64,000 bases of DNA from Roseiarcus sp963832305 (GTDB lineage Bacteria; Pseudomonadota; Alphaproteobacteria; Rhizobiales; Beijerinckiaceae): positions 85,862 to 149,861 of the forward strand of contig CAWHTU010000025.1 in NCBI GenBank assembly GCA_963832305.1, given 5' to 3'. The notes beneath the pieces were generated by a model that saw nothing but the letters and a program-made list of their open reading frames with translations, did not search any database and was not told the origin of the DNA. This document shows positions 53,394-62,003 of the stretch, piece after piece. The position numbers and the translations under genes were made by a program. Position 1 is the stretch's first letter. Each line of letters begins with the position of its first letter.

Positions 53394-54659
53394 TCACTTG
53401 GCGTTGTTGAGCGCCTTGTCGAGCTCCGCAACGGCGGCGTCCGAACTCTTGATCTCGCCGTGGAAGAACTTGGTCACGACGTCATGATAGGCGCCCGCGA
53501 CCGCCGGCGGCTGCGCATAGTTCTGCGCCATCGAGCCAACGAACTTGCCGTCCGCGTTCGCCTTCTTCACATCGGCGATGCCCTTCTTGCCGCACATGTC
53601 GAATGCGGTGTCGGGAACGTCCATGCGCGCCGGGACCGAGCCTTTGACGACGTTGAACGCCGACTGGAAGCTCGGGCTCATCGTTGCGTCGGCGAGCGCA
53701 AGCTGCGCCGCCTTGCGGTCCGCTGGAACGTCGAACATCGCGAACATGTCGGTGTTGTAGATCACGTCGCCGTCGGTGCCCGGAAAGCGATAGCAGAGGA
53801 AGTCCTTGCCCGCTTCCTTGTTGGCGGCCTTGAATTCGCCCTTGGCCCAATCGCCCATCACCTGAACGAGCGCGTCGCCCTTGATCACCATGGCGGTGGC
53901 GAGGTTCCAATCACGGCCCGCGTAGTTGGGGTCGACGAAGTCGCGCAGCTTGGCGAGATTATCGAACGACTTCTTCATCGTGTCCGACTTCAGCGCCGAC
54001 TCGTCGAGGTCGACGAAGGCTTTCTTGTAGAAGTCGATGCCGCCGGTCGACGCCACGACCGAGTCGAACAGCGTCGCTTCCTGCCAAGGCTGACCGCCAA
54101 GCGCCAAGGGAATCACGCCGGCCGCCTTGGCCTTGGCGAGCAGCGCCACGAAGTCGTCGAAAGTCTTCGGCTCGGTTCCGCCGATCTTGTCCATTACCGC
54201 CTTGTTGATCCACACCCAGTTGACTGAATGGATGTTGACCGGGACGGCGTCCCACTTGCCGTTCGTGGTGGTGAACTTCTGCAGCGCAGTCGGAACGACC
54301 TTCGCCCAGTCTTCCTTCGTCGCGAGCGAGGTGATGTCGCCAAGCTTGCCCGCCTCGGCGTAGTCAACCGCATAGTAGCCAAGGATCTGCGAAGCGGTCG
54401 GCGGATTGCCAGCCGCCACCATCGCCTTCAGCGCGGTCATCGCGGCTTCGCCGCCGCCGCCCGCAACTGGCACGTCCTTCCAGGTGTAGCCTTCCTTTGC
54501 GAGATCCTGCTTGAGGACGTTCAGCGCCGCCGCCTCGCCCCCCGATGTCCACCAATGCAGCATCTGGACTTCCTTGTTGTCGGCAGCAGAAGCGCCGCCG
54601 GCGAGGCCAACAGCCCCAACGGCCATCGCGCTCGCCAAGAGAATTGAACGAACTTTCAT
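53394..54659 (-). CDS. Sugar ABC transporter substrate-binding protein (GtsA-like)
   Basis: The 421-residue product has a cleavable signal peptide (MKVRSILLASAMAVGAVGLAGGASAA) and the family 1 solute-binding fold: VQMLHWWTSGGEAAALNVLKQDLAKEGYTWKDVPVAGGGGEAAMTALKAMVAAGNPPTASQI is close to the glucose/mannose-type binding proteins GtsA of pseudomonads and rhizobia. GYYAVDYAE and PVNIHSVNWVWINKAVMDKIGG are further matches. GGAAGG precedes the ATG. The first gene of the transporter set; the actual ligand may be a sugar, polyol or glycoside. Confidence 0.94.
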   Translation of the reverse strand: MKVRSILLASAMAVGAVGLAGGASAADNKEVQMLHWWTSGGEAAALNVLKQDLAKEGYTWKDVPVAGGGGEAAMTALKAMVAAGNPPTASQILGYYAVDYAEAGKLGDITSLATKEDWAKVVPTALQKFTTTNGKWDAVPVNIHSVNWVWINKAVMDKIGGTEPKTFDDFVALLAKAKAAGVIPLALGGQPWQEATLFDSVVASTGGIDFYKKAFVDLDESALKSDTMKKSFDNLAKLRDFVDPNYAGRDWNLATAMVIKGDALVQVMGDWAKGEFKAANKEAGKDFLCYRFPGTDGDVIYNTDMFAMFDVPADRKAAQLALADATMSPSFQSAFNVVKGSVPARMDVPDTAFDMCGKKGIADVKKANADGKFVGSMAQNYAQPPAVAGAYHDVVTKFFHGEIKSSDAAVAELDKALNNAK

Positions 54660-54834
54660 TTCAGACCCTTCCTAAACGTACTCTCCCACCGGATGCGGTC
54701 CGGCGCCGTTTTCCAGAAGCAATTCACGCTTCCGATACTCAGTCCCTCTCGCCGCGGGATCCACAAACTCGTGCGCAGACCCTTACAGACGAGGAGCGTC
54801 GTTTCCTCGGTATACAGCGTTCATAAACCTTCGC

Positions 54835-55608
54835 CTATCGACCAAAAAAAGTCGGCGCCCGCTTATCCCGAAACGCCGCGACGCCCTCGGCAAGATCCGC
54901 AGTCGTCGCGGTCAAGGCGCCGGCCAGTCCTTCGACTGGAGCGTCACGATCCTCTCCTTCAGCGAAATTGATCATCGCCTTGATCACCTGGACTGCAACC
55001 GGGCCTCTCCTGGCGACGTCCGCGGCGATGGTCTCGGCGCGCACGACCCCTTCGCCCTTCGCGGTCACCTCATCGACCAGCCCGAGCGCGAGCCCCTCTT
55101 CAGCGGTAAACATTGCACCCGTCAGCGCCATGCGCCGCACGACCGACGGTCCAAATCGCCGGACAAGTCTCTGGGTCCCGGACCAGCCGGGCGCCATGCC
55201 GAGGCCAGACTCGGGAAGGCCGAGTTTGATCCCGCTCTCGGCAACGCGGATGTCGGCGACGGCCGCAAGCTCCAGGCCGCCGCCGAACGCGTGACCGGTC
55301 AGCGCTGCGATCAGGGGAACCCGCAGGCGCGCAAGCGCTTCGAAGGCGCGGTGCCCCGCTCGCGTCCAGTCGCGCCACATCTCAAGCGCGGGGAGCCCGC
55401 CCCACGCGGCGATGTCCCCGCCGGCGCAAAAAGCTTTGCCCTCGCCGGAAAGAATCGCAACTCGGGCGTCCCGCGAAGCCTCAATTGCGCGGACGGCCTC
55501 CGCGAGCGCGTCGACCATCGCGCGATCGAGTGCGTTCAGCTTGTCAGCCCGCTTCAGCGTAAGACGCGCGAGCGGGCCTTCAAACGCAAGCTCAACGAAA
55601 GGACTCAT
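54835..55608 (-). CDS. Enoyl-CoA hydratase/isomerase family protein
   Basis: The 257-residue crotonase-fold protein has the oxyanion segments AILSGEGKAFCAGGDIAAWGG and GHAFGGGLELAAVADIRVAESGIKLGLPESGLGMAPGWSGTQRLVRRFG, with a catalytic Glu in GLPESGLG. It would hydrate or isomerise an enoyl-CoA. Its ATG overlaps the CoA-transferase stop by four bases, so the substrate is probably the CoA ester made by that enzyme. The frame remains open upstream but the start at 55608 fits the family. Confidence 0.92.
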   Translation of the reverse strand: MSPFVELAFEGPLARLTLKRADKLNALDRAMVDALAEAVRAIEASRDARVAILSGEGKAFCAGGDIAAWGGLPALEMWRDWTRAGHRAFEALARLRVPLIAALTGHAFGGGLELAAVADIRVAESGIKLGLPESGLGMAPGWSGTQRLVRRFGPSVVRRMALTGAMFTAEEGLALGLVDEVTAKGEGVVRAETIAADVARRGPVAVQVIKAMINFAEGEDRDAPVEGLAGALTATTADLAEGVAAFRDKRAPTFFGR

Positions 55609-57206
55609 TGAAGCGGCGCCCGAGCCGGACGGAACTCGAGTTTGATCGGCGGGGGATGAAACAGCGCCGAGTCCATTTTCCGTAGTTCCGGGTCCACCCT
55701 CAGCGGGAACTCGGCCTGACCAACGACGTCGCGCTTCAAGTCGACGCCCGGGGCCAATTCGACAACCGTCACGCCTTCCGGCTCCAGACGAAGGACGCAA
55801 CGTTCCGTGACGTAGAGAATTTCCTGCCCCTGAGCGATCGCCCGAGGCCCTGAAAAGGAGATTTGCTCGACAGAGTGAACGAGCTTCTTGACCCTGCCTT
55901 CCTTCGAAACCGTCACCGCCCCGTCGCTGACCTCGAGTTTTGCGCCGGCGGTGAAATAGCCGGAGAAAACGATCTTCCTCGCGCGCGCCGTGATGTCGAC
56001 GAAGCCGCCCGCGCCCGCCGTCACGTGAGGGCGCACCCCGAGTTTGGACACGTTGACGGAGCCGAGGCGGTCGATCTGCAGGAACGAGAGCAGCGACATG
56101 TCAAAACCGCCGCCCTGGAAGTAAGTGAACTGGGCGGGCGACGGCACAATCGCCTCAGCGTTGGAGGCGCAACCGAACTGGAAATCGAGCAACGGCACGC
56201 CCCCGACAGCCCCCTGTTCGATGACCCAGGTCACGGCGCCATGCTTGCCCTCCTCGATCAGGATCCGAGGCACGTTCGCAGAAATGCCGAAACCGATGTT
56301 GACCGCATCGCCGTCACGCAACTCCTGGGCCACGCGTCGCGCGATGACCTTGGCGATATCAAATTTCGGCGTCTGGAAGGACGACAAGGGACGAAAGATC
56401 TCGCCAGAAATGGCGGGTTCGTAGGCCGTGTGCGTCGTCTGCAATTGATCCGGCGCGATGACGATGTAGTCGACGAGTATGCCCGGCACGACGACGTCAT
56501 GGGGGCGCAGCGTTCCCGACGCGGCCAGCCGTTTGACCTGTGCGATCACCACGCCGCCATTGTTGCGCACTGCGAGGGCTTGATCGAGCGGCCCGAGAAT
56601 GCCCCCTTCGTGCTCGTACGAAAGATTTCCTCTTTCATCAGCGGTAGTCGCGCGAATGATCGCGATCTGCGGAACGATGGTCGGGAAGAACAGCCATTCG
56701 TCGCCAGCGAAATTGACGCGGTCCACGATCGGCTCCGACGCGGCTTTTGCATTCATGGCGCAGCCTTCGTGGATGGGATCGACGAACGTATCCATTCCCA
56801 CTTTTGTCAGAACGCCGGGCCGCTTTGCCGCCGCCTCGCGATGAATATCAAAAAGGATGCCCGATGGTACGTTATAGGCCGGGATCGCGTCGCCAGTGAT
56901 CATCTTCCAGATTGCCGGCGGCTCGGCGGACGATGGGCCGGACGGATAGGAGCCGGCCAAAACCCGGGCGAGGCACCCGGCCTTCGCCAGATGGTCCACA
57001 CCCTTGACGCCCCACATGTCGCCCGCGGCGATCGGATGGAGCGTCGTCAGGTTACGCGGATGACCCTCGGCCTCGAATCTTTGTCCGATCGCAGCCAAGA
57101 CGGCGTCAGGACACCCGAGCGCCGAAGACGACGAGACCGTGACGATCGCGCCATCCGGAACGAGACGGGCGGCGTCTGACGCGGAGATCACCTTCTGCCT
57201 GCCCAT
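55605..57206 (-). CDS. Family I CoA-transferase (fused alpha-beta, YdiF/propionate-CoA transferase type)
   Basis: The 533-residue product fuses the two subunits of the 3-oxoacid CoA-transferase family. The N-terminal half has VSASDAARLVPDGAIVTVSSSSALGCPD and a Gly-rich loop. The C-terminal half has NIGFGISANVPRILIEEG and the catalytic Glu in WVIEQGAVGGVPLL, followed by FGCASNAEAIVPSPAQFTYFQGGGFDMSLLSFLQID. It moves CoA from acetyl- or another acyl-CoA to a carboxylic acid. It follows the Gfo/Idh/MocA gene by seven bases and overlaps the enoyl-CoA hydratase gene. Confidence 0.92.
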   Translation of the reverse strand: MGRQKVISASDAARLVPDGAIVTVSSSSALGCPDAVLAAIGQRFEAEGHPRNLTTLHPIAAGDMWGVKGVDHLAKAGCLARVLAGSYPSGPSSAEPPAIWKMITGDAIPAYNVPSGILFDIHREAAAKRPGVLTKVGMDTFVDPIHEGCAMNAKAASEPIVDRVNFAGDEWLFFPTIVPQIAIIRATTADERGNLSYEHEGGILGPLDQALAVRNNGGVVIAQVKRLAASGTLRPHDVVVPGILVDYIVIAPDQLQTTHTAYEPAISGEIFRPLSSFQTPKFDIAKVIARRVAQELRDGDAVNIGFGISANVPRILIEEGKHGAVTWVIEQGAVGGVPLLDFQFGCASNAEAIVPSPAQFTYFQGGGFDMSLLSFLQIDRLGSVNVSKLGVRPHVTAGAGGFVDITARARKIVFSGYFTAGAKLEVSDGAVTVSKEGRVKKLVHSVEQISFSGPRAIAQGQEILYVTERCVLRLEPEGVTVVELAPGVDLKRDVVGQAEFPLRVDPELRKMDSALFHPPPIKLEFRPARAPLQ

Positions 57207-57213
57207 GCCAGCC

Positions 57214-58221
57214 TCAGACGCTCAGATCAATCGGGGTCTCGACGCCGGATCGCGCCGCTTCGCGAGCGGAGACGGCGACGCTCAGTGACTTGACCCCGTC
57301 CTCGCCCGTGGCGGACGGCGCGCCTCGTCCCAGGATCGCCTCGTGGAAGAGGCGGATCGACCGCACGTACAGCCCTTCGTGATCCAGTTTCAGCGCTTCC
57401 TCGCCGGAGGAAGTCCGCAGCAGAACGTCGCCCTTCGGCGCCTGGGTCATGCAGTCCCGGCCGATCAGCGATCCCGCGTCTCCGTGCACTTCGAACCCGG
57501 TCGCCACGTATTTGGTGGTGAATCCGTCGTGGAATTGCGCAAGCAGCCCATTCGAGAAGCGGATGACGCCCATCGCCCCGTCCTCCACGCCCCCCCGGCC
57601 CATGCCTCCATGCGAGGTCATCGCGACCACCGATGCCGGTTCGTCGTTGAGCACGAAACGCAAAGTGTCCGCGTCGTGGACGGTGATGTCCATCATGACG
57701 CCTCCGCCCGCCTCCGGCCGATCAATTCGCCAACCCTGCAAATGCGGGGGCAGATAGACCGAGTGGAAGACACGGGCGAACAAAGGCCTGCCAATTCGCC
57801 CCTCCTTGATCGCCGCGCGCATCGCTCGGTGCGTCGCCGCATTGCGCAGGTGATGGTTCGTGCCCATGACCACTCCGCGGTTGCGGCATTCGGCGACCAT
57901 CGCCCGAGCGTCCGCAAGGGTCAGCGCCAGAGGCTTTTCGCAAAGCACGTGTTTGCCGGCGGCCGCCGCAGCAAAGACCTGGTCGCGATGCAGATCGTTG
58001 GTCGTCGATATATAGACCGCGTCGATTTCCTTTGACCCGACGATGTCCGCGAGGCTTGTCGTCGGATGCGTGATCCCGTGCGTGCGCGCGTATTTTGCGG
58101 CGCGATCGGCGCTGGCGCTCATGACGGAAACGACGTCGCCTCCGTTGGCCCGAAACGCGCCAATCATGTGCTCCGCCCCAATCGTGCTGGCTCCGATCAG
58201 TCCCCATCGGAGTTTCGTCAT
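57214..58221 (-). CDS. Gfo/Idh/MocA family oxidoreductase
   Basis: The 335-residue NAD(P)-dependent enzyme starts WGLIGASTIGAEHMIGAFRANGGDVVSVMS, a Rossmann fold. DAVYISTTNDLHRDQVFAAAAAGKHVLCEKPLALTLADARAM carries the EKP motif with the conserved Lys. The C-terminal half includes GVMMDITVHDADTLRFVLND, with the G.l.D.g.H.id pattern. It oxidises or reduces a hydroxyl group on a sugar, inositol or similar ring. Its start overlaps the lacI stop by four bases. Confidence 0.92.
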   Translation of the reverse strand: MTKLRWGLIGASTIGAEHMIGAFRANGGDVVSVMSASADRAAKYARTHGITHPTTSLADIVGSKEIDAVYISTTNDLHRDQVFAAAAAGKHVLCEKPLALTLADARAMVAECRNRGVVMGTNHHLRNAATHRAMRAAIKEGRIGRPLFARVFHSVYLPPHLQGWRIDRPEAGGGVMMDITVHDADTLRFVLNDEPASVVAMTSHGGMGRGGVEDGAMGVIRFSNGLLAQFHDGFTTKYVATGFEVHGDAGSLIGRDCMTQAPKGDVLLRTSSGEEALKLDHEGLYVRSIRLFHEAILGRGAPSATGEDGVKSLSVAVSAREAARSGVETPIDLSV

Positions 58222-59369
58222 GCGCGCACTTCCATTTTACTGACGTTCGAAACGCCGCACGAGGCGCGGAAAACCAAGGTTGTCGGGCTCAGAACTGTCT
58301 CGGGTTCAAAGTCGCCTGTTGCGAGTTGACGCATCAGCAGTTGCGCCGCGCGGGAGCCAAGATTGCGGCCATTGACCGCAACACTGCTCAATGCGGGAAG
58401 CGTGTGTTTGGCCTCTTCAATATCGTCGAAGCCGATCACCGCGAAGTCTCCGCCAACCGAAATCCCCGCCTCCGTAAGCGCGCGGACAAGCCCGATCGCG
58501 ACGACGTCGTTGTAACAAAGGGCTGCGGTCGCAGGCTCGCGGAGGTTGAGCAATTGCGGGGCGGACGCCCCGCCGCCCGAGTAGTTGGTCATCGTCTCTA
58601 TGACCAGCGATTCCTCGAACGAAACTCCAGCATCGCGCAAGGCGAGGCGATAACCGGCGAGACGTTCGTCGCGAACAATCATCGACCTCAGGCCGCCAAC
58701 GAACGCAACCCGCGTGTGTCCGGCCGCCAGAAGATGAGCGGTCGCCTTGCGCGCCCCCTCCTTGTTCTCCGGCGAGACGATGGACGCCTTGAGGCCCGGA
58801 AGACGACGCATGACCTGTACGACCGGCATGCCCGCGACCAGAGCCTTCAACTCGCCCGGCGATGACCCAATCGCCGGCGCCAGCACCAGCCCGGCGGCCC
58901 CGTGCTCGCGCATCGAGCGGATCACTTGTTGCTGACGGACCGGGTTCTCGCTCGTGTTGGCGAGAAACGGGATATAGCCGGCGCCCTGGCAGGCCTGCTC
59001 GATGCCAATCGCCAGCTCGACATAGAAGGGGTTCGACAGGTCGTTGATGACCATGCCAAGCACGCCCGATTTGGCGCCCCGCAACGTCGCAGCGCCGCGG
59101 TGGTAGATATAGCCGAGTTCGGTCATCGCGTCCGAGACACGCTCTCGGGTCGCCTCGGCGACCAACGCGCTCCCACCGAGCACCAACGAGACCGTCGACT
59201 TCGATACGCCGGCGCGACGGGCGACATCGACGATCGTCGTTCGACCCTCGCCGCCTCCCATTTGTCCGAGCCCTTTTTCGTTCATGGCCTTCCGTGCGCA
59301 GACTTTGGCGCGTTCCGGCACAATCGGTGAATTCTCGGCCGCCGGGTTGCTTCCTTCCTTGACATTCAT
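58218..59369 (-). CDS. LacI family transcriptional regulator
   Basis: The DNA-binding part TTIVDVARRAGVSKSTVSLVLGGSALVAEATRERVSDAMTELGYIYHRGAATLRG is a complete LacI helix-turn-helix with hinge helix. The ligand-binding domain follows (VLGMVINDLSNPFYVELAIGIEQACQGAGYIPFLANTSEN...). The start at 59369 gives 383 residues with a 40-residue leader; an ATG at 59285 with GGAAGG just upstream would give 355 residues, closer to the usual length, and may be the true start. The frame's first possible start at 59420 lies inside the operator. It probably binds the tandem operators 59385-59423. Confidence 0.9.
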   Translation of the reverse strand: MNVKEGSNPAAENSPIVPERAKVCARKAMNEKGLGQMGGGEGRTTIVDVARRAGVSKSTVSLVLGGSALVAEATRERVSDAMTELGYIYHRGAATLRGAKSGVLGMVINDLSNPFYVELAIGIEQACQGAGYIPFLANTSENPVRQQQVIRSMREHGAAGLVLAPAIGSSPGELKALVAGMPVVQVMRRLPGLKASIVSPENKEGARKATAHLLAAGHTRVAFVGGLRSMIVRDERLAGYRLALRDAGVSFEESLVIETMTNYSGGGASAPQLLNLREPATAALCYNDVVAIGLVRALTEAGISVGGDFAVIGFDDIEEAKHTLPALSSVAVNGRNLGSRAAQLLMRQLATGDFEPETVLSPTTLVFRASCGVSNVSKMEVRA

Positions 59370-59384
59370 CGCGTCCCGGCGCTG

Positions 59385-59423
59385 ATTTGGAACGTGCCAA
59401 TATAATTTGGAACGTGCCAATAT
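59385..59423. promoter_or_regulatory. Two tandem palindromic operators between lacI and the divergent flavoprotein gene
   Basis: ATTTGGAACGTGCCAATAT occurs exactly twice, at 59385-59403 and 59405-59423, a 20-bp period. Each contains the near-palindrome TTGGnACGTnCCAA, the centre-CG form typical of LacI/GalR operators. Two exact copies on one helix face fit cooperative binding. They lie between the divergent genes, so one site pair could control both. This is direct sequence; binding by the adjacent LacI is inference. Confidence 0.85.
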
Positions 59424-59469
59424 CCGCTATTGAGGCTTTCGTCAACCCCCGATCCAGAGAAACAAGCTT

Positions 59470-61542
59470 TTGAGTGCGACCATCCCGCAGAGAATCCTCG
59501 ACCGGCTGACCGATGTCGGAATGCCCAAGCTTGCCAACGAAAGGCCGCCGCAGGAGTTTATTCCGGCGCTCGGTTTTTCGTTGCCGGTGCGACGATGCCG
59601 CGCGCTGGTGCTTGGCAGCGGTGCGGCCGGACTGCGCGCGGCAGTGGAGCTGAAGCGCCGCGATATCGACGTTGCGGTCGCCTCGCAGAGCGCTTTCGGC
59701 GGCACTTCCGCCTGCTCGGGATCGGACAAGCAGACGCTGCATACGGCCAACACCGCGGATCACGGCGACGACTTTCGCGACATGGCTGACGCGCTGGGCG
59801 CCGGCGGCGCGATGGACGGCGACACCGCTTATGTCGAAGCCGTAGGTTCAGCGCGGGCCCTCTCGTCGCTGCAATACCTTGGGTTGCCGATACCACAGGA
59901 CCCGCTGGGCGGCGTATTGCGCTATCAGACCGATCACGACGAAGTGGGTCGCGCAACGAGTTGCGGCCCGCGGACATCCCGCTTGATGGTCCAGGTTCTC
60001 GTCAAGGAGGCGATCCGGCTCGATATTCCGATCATCAACCACGTCACCGGAGTTTGCCTCCTCGTCGCTCCAGGGCCGCCCACGCGCGCGGCGGGCGTCC
60101 TGGCGATGCGCCCGAAGCACCGCACCGCCGACAATCCTCTCGGCTTTGCCGCGTTCCTTTGCGATTCCCTGGTCATCGCGACAGGAGGACCAGGCGAACT
60201 CTATCGAGACAGCGTCTATCCCAGGCATTGCTTCGGCTCTTTGGGCCTCGCCCTCGAGGCGGGCCTCGAAGCAGTGAACCTGACGGAGAGCCAGTTCGGC
60301 ATCGGGACGTCGCGAGAGCGGTTTCCCTGGAATTTGTCCGGCACCTATGTGCAGTGCATGCCTTACGTGTATTCGGTCGATGCTCGCGGCCGGGAGCACA
60401 ATTTTCTCGGCGACTACTACAGGACCACGCGCGAACTGGCCTCGAACGTTTTCCGGAAAGGCTATCAGTGGCCCTTCCACGCGACACGCATGCTCGACTT
60501 CGGCTCGAGCCTCTTCGACCTCGCAGTGTTTCGAGAAACTCAGGCAGGGCGAAGAGTGTTCATGGATTTCAATCGAAATCCTCACGCGGTCCCGGGAGAC
60601 GCCGAATTCAGTCTCGACCGGCTCGATCCCGATGTGCGCGCCTACCTCAAAAACTCCGACGCCCTGCTCGAAAAACCCCTCGACCGCCTCCGCAAAATGA
60701 ACCCTTTGTCGATCGAACTCTACAAACGCTACAAATACGATATCACAAGAGATCCGCTGGAATTCGCGATCAACAACCAGCACATGAACGGCGGACTGGC
60801 GATCGACACATGGGGACGGACGAGCCTCGAGGGATGCTACGCAGTCGGCGAAGCGGCCGGAAGCCATGGCGTCACTCGTCCGGGGGGCGCGGCGCTCAAT
60901 GCCGGCCAGGTTTTCGGCACGCGCTGCGCCGAACATATCGCCTCGCGCCGACACGCAGAAATCGCGCCTGCGTCCGAGCGGGACCTCGTGGAAGGCGCGC
61001 TCAGCCGAATCCTTAAGGTCCTTCAACCCGAGAGCTCGATCACCGTCGGCGCCATTAGGACTGAAGTCCAGGCCCGAATGAGCGACCACGCGGGGATCGT
61101 CTGTAACGCCGGACGCGTAAAGGAGGCGCTTGCCGGCGCTCATGCTCTCAACCGCGCGATCCGAAGGCGCGGGATCGCCTACGAAGGTCCCTACGAGGCG
61201 CTAAGGGCGTTGCAATGGCGGCAGATGGCGATCGTATCCGAGACGGTGCTCGCGGCGATCGCGTTCTACATCGACCGCGGAGGGGGGAGCCGTGGCGCGC
61301 GCGCGATATGCGGTCCCGAAGGCGAGCGCGTTCCGCTCGCCCGGACAGGGCCGCTCGACGACTTCCGGTTCCTGCCTGAGCGCGCCGAAGACCGGACCGA
61401 GCAGATCCTGATCCGCCTCGACGAGGAGCGTCGCGTCATTCGCACGCGGGCGATACGCTCCTGCGACCGCGCGCGCCGCCCGTTCTTCGAGCGTGATTGG
61501 CCGGACTTCCTGACCGGGGCGATCTTCGACGCCACCGACTGA
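59470..61542 (+). CDS. FAD-dependent oxidoreductase, fumarate reductase/succinate dehydrogenase flavoprotein-like
   Basis: The 690-residue product starts at a TTG 47 bp after the operators. The FAD motif GSGAAGLRA is at residues 49-57 and SACSGSDKQTLHTA follows as in fumarate reductase flavoproteins. NNQHMNGGLAIDTWGRTSLEGCYAVGEAAGSHGVTRPGGAALNAGQVFGTRCAEHI is the characteristic C-terminal cap of the family. It is longer than the 580-residue SdhA, with an extra 100-residue C-terminal region. No membrane anchor or iron-sulfur subunit gene is adjacent, so it is not SDH; the electron acceptor is unknown. Confidence 0.85.
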   Translation: MSATIPQRILDRLTDVGMPKLANERPPQEFIPALGFSLPVRRCRALVLGSGAAGLRAAVELKRRDIDVAVASQSAFGGTSACSGSDKQTLHTANTADHGDDFRDMADALGAGGAMDGDTAYVEAVGSARALSSLQYLGLPIPQDPLGGVLRYQTDHDEVGRATSCGPRTSRLMVQVLVKEAIRLDIPIINHVTGVCLLVAPGPPTRAAGVLAMRPKHRTADNPLGFAAFLCDSLVIATGGPGELYRDSVYPRHCFGSLGLALEAGLEAVNLTESQFGIGTSRERFPWNLSGTYVQCMPYVYSVDARGREHNFLGDYYRTTRELASNVFRKGYQWPFHATRMLDFGSSLFDLAVFRETQAGRRVFMDFNRNPHAVPGDAEFSLDRLDPDVRAYLKNSDALLEKPLDRLRKMNPLSIELYKRYKYDITRDPLEFAINNQHMNGGLAIDTWGRTSLEGCYAVGEAAGSHGVTRPGGAALNAGQVFGTRCAEHIASRRHAEIAPASERDLVEGALSRILKVLQPESSITVGAIRTEVQARMSDHAGIVCNAGRVKEALAGAHALNRAIRRRGIAYEGPYEALRALQWRQMAIVSETVLAAIAFYIDRGGGSRGARAICGPEGERVPLARTGPLDDFRFLPERAEDRTEQILIRLDEERRVIRTRAIRSCDRARRPFFERDWPDFLTGAIFDATD

Positions 61543-61544
61543 TT

Positions 61545-62003
61545 CTAGAGCGCATTGCCTTCGGATGGAATCGTCATTGCGAGGAGACATAGGGCGTTCG
61601 AAACAATGACGGCCACGGTTCGACCCAAATGCGATCTGCTCTGGCGCGCTCCTACGTTCCGTTGGCAGGATCGGCTCCGTGAGTTCCTGCGCTTGGTATG
61701 TCGGGTTGACTCACGGCTTTGCGCCGGGGCGGCGGCTGGCGTCGACCCGGGTTCACACTTCTCTTGCAAGACTTTGGTCTCCGCGCCGCGCAGGGTGACG
61801 TTGTTCAACGTGTCCGAGCCGACGAGAAGCGCGCCAATGCTGGTCCACGATCCGTCCTGGTTGCGCTTCCATTCCGCGCAACTGAGCTGAAGCGCCTTGC
61901 CGTGCACTTGGACGGTGTCTTGCTTGGCCTCATTCGCGTCTTGCGCCATCGCGGCGGTCTGCATTGCAAGGGAGATGCACAGCAGGGCTGGGACCCGGAG
62001 CAT
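61545..62003 (-). CDS. Small exported protein with a repeat-derived C-terminus
   Basis: The ATG at 62003 gives 152 residues. A signal peptide (MLRVPALLCISLAMQTAAMA) and a domain with two cysteines (QVHGKALQLSCAEWKRNQDGSWTSIGALLVGSDTLNNVTLRGAETKVLQEKCEPG) form a compact unit of about 80 residues. The following Arg/Ser-rich stretch and the final 33 residues are encoded by the palindromic element at 61547-61642 and are unlikely to be original. The family is not recognised. Confidence 0.6.
   Translation of the reverse strand: MLRVPALLCISLAMQTAAMAQDANEAKQDTVQVHGKALQLSCAEWKRNQDGSWTSIGALLVGSDTLNNVTLRGAETKVLQEKCEPGSTPAAAPAQSRESTRHTKRRNSRSRSCQRNVGARQSRSHLGRTVAVIVSNALCLLAMTIPSEGNAL
61547..61642. repeat. 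Nested palindromic element at the end of an exported-protein gene
   Basis: The outer arms AGAGCGCATT (61547-61556) and AATGCGATCTGCTCT (61628-61642) are imperfectly inverted, and an inner pair GTCATTG (61573-61579) / CAATGAC (61604-61610) is exact. It carries the CGTCATTGCGAGGAG core shared with the repeat at 23156-23238. This is the layout of a small non-autonomous dispersed element. Confidence 0.6.

Noticed and set aside
59387..59420. Inverted repeats of an insertion element
   Set aside because: The two copies are direct and inside a divergent promoter next to a lacI gene, with no transposase nearby, so an operator is the better reading.
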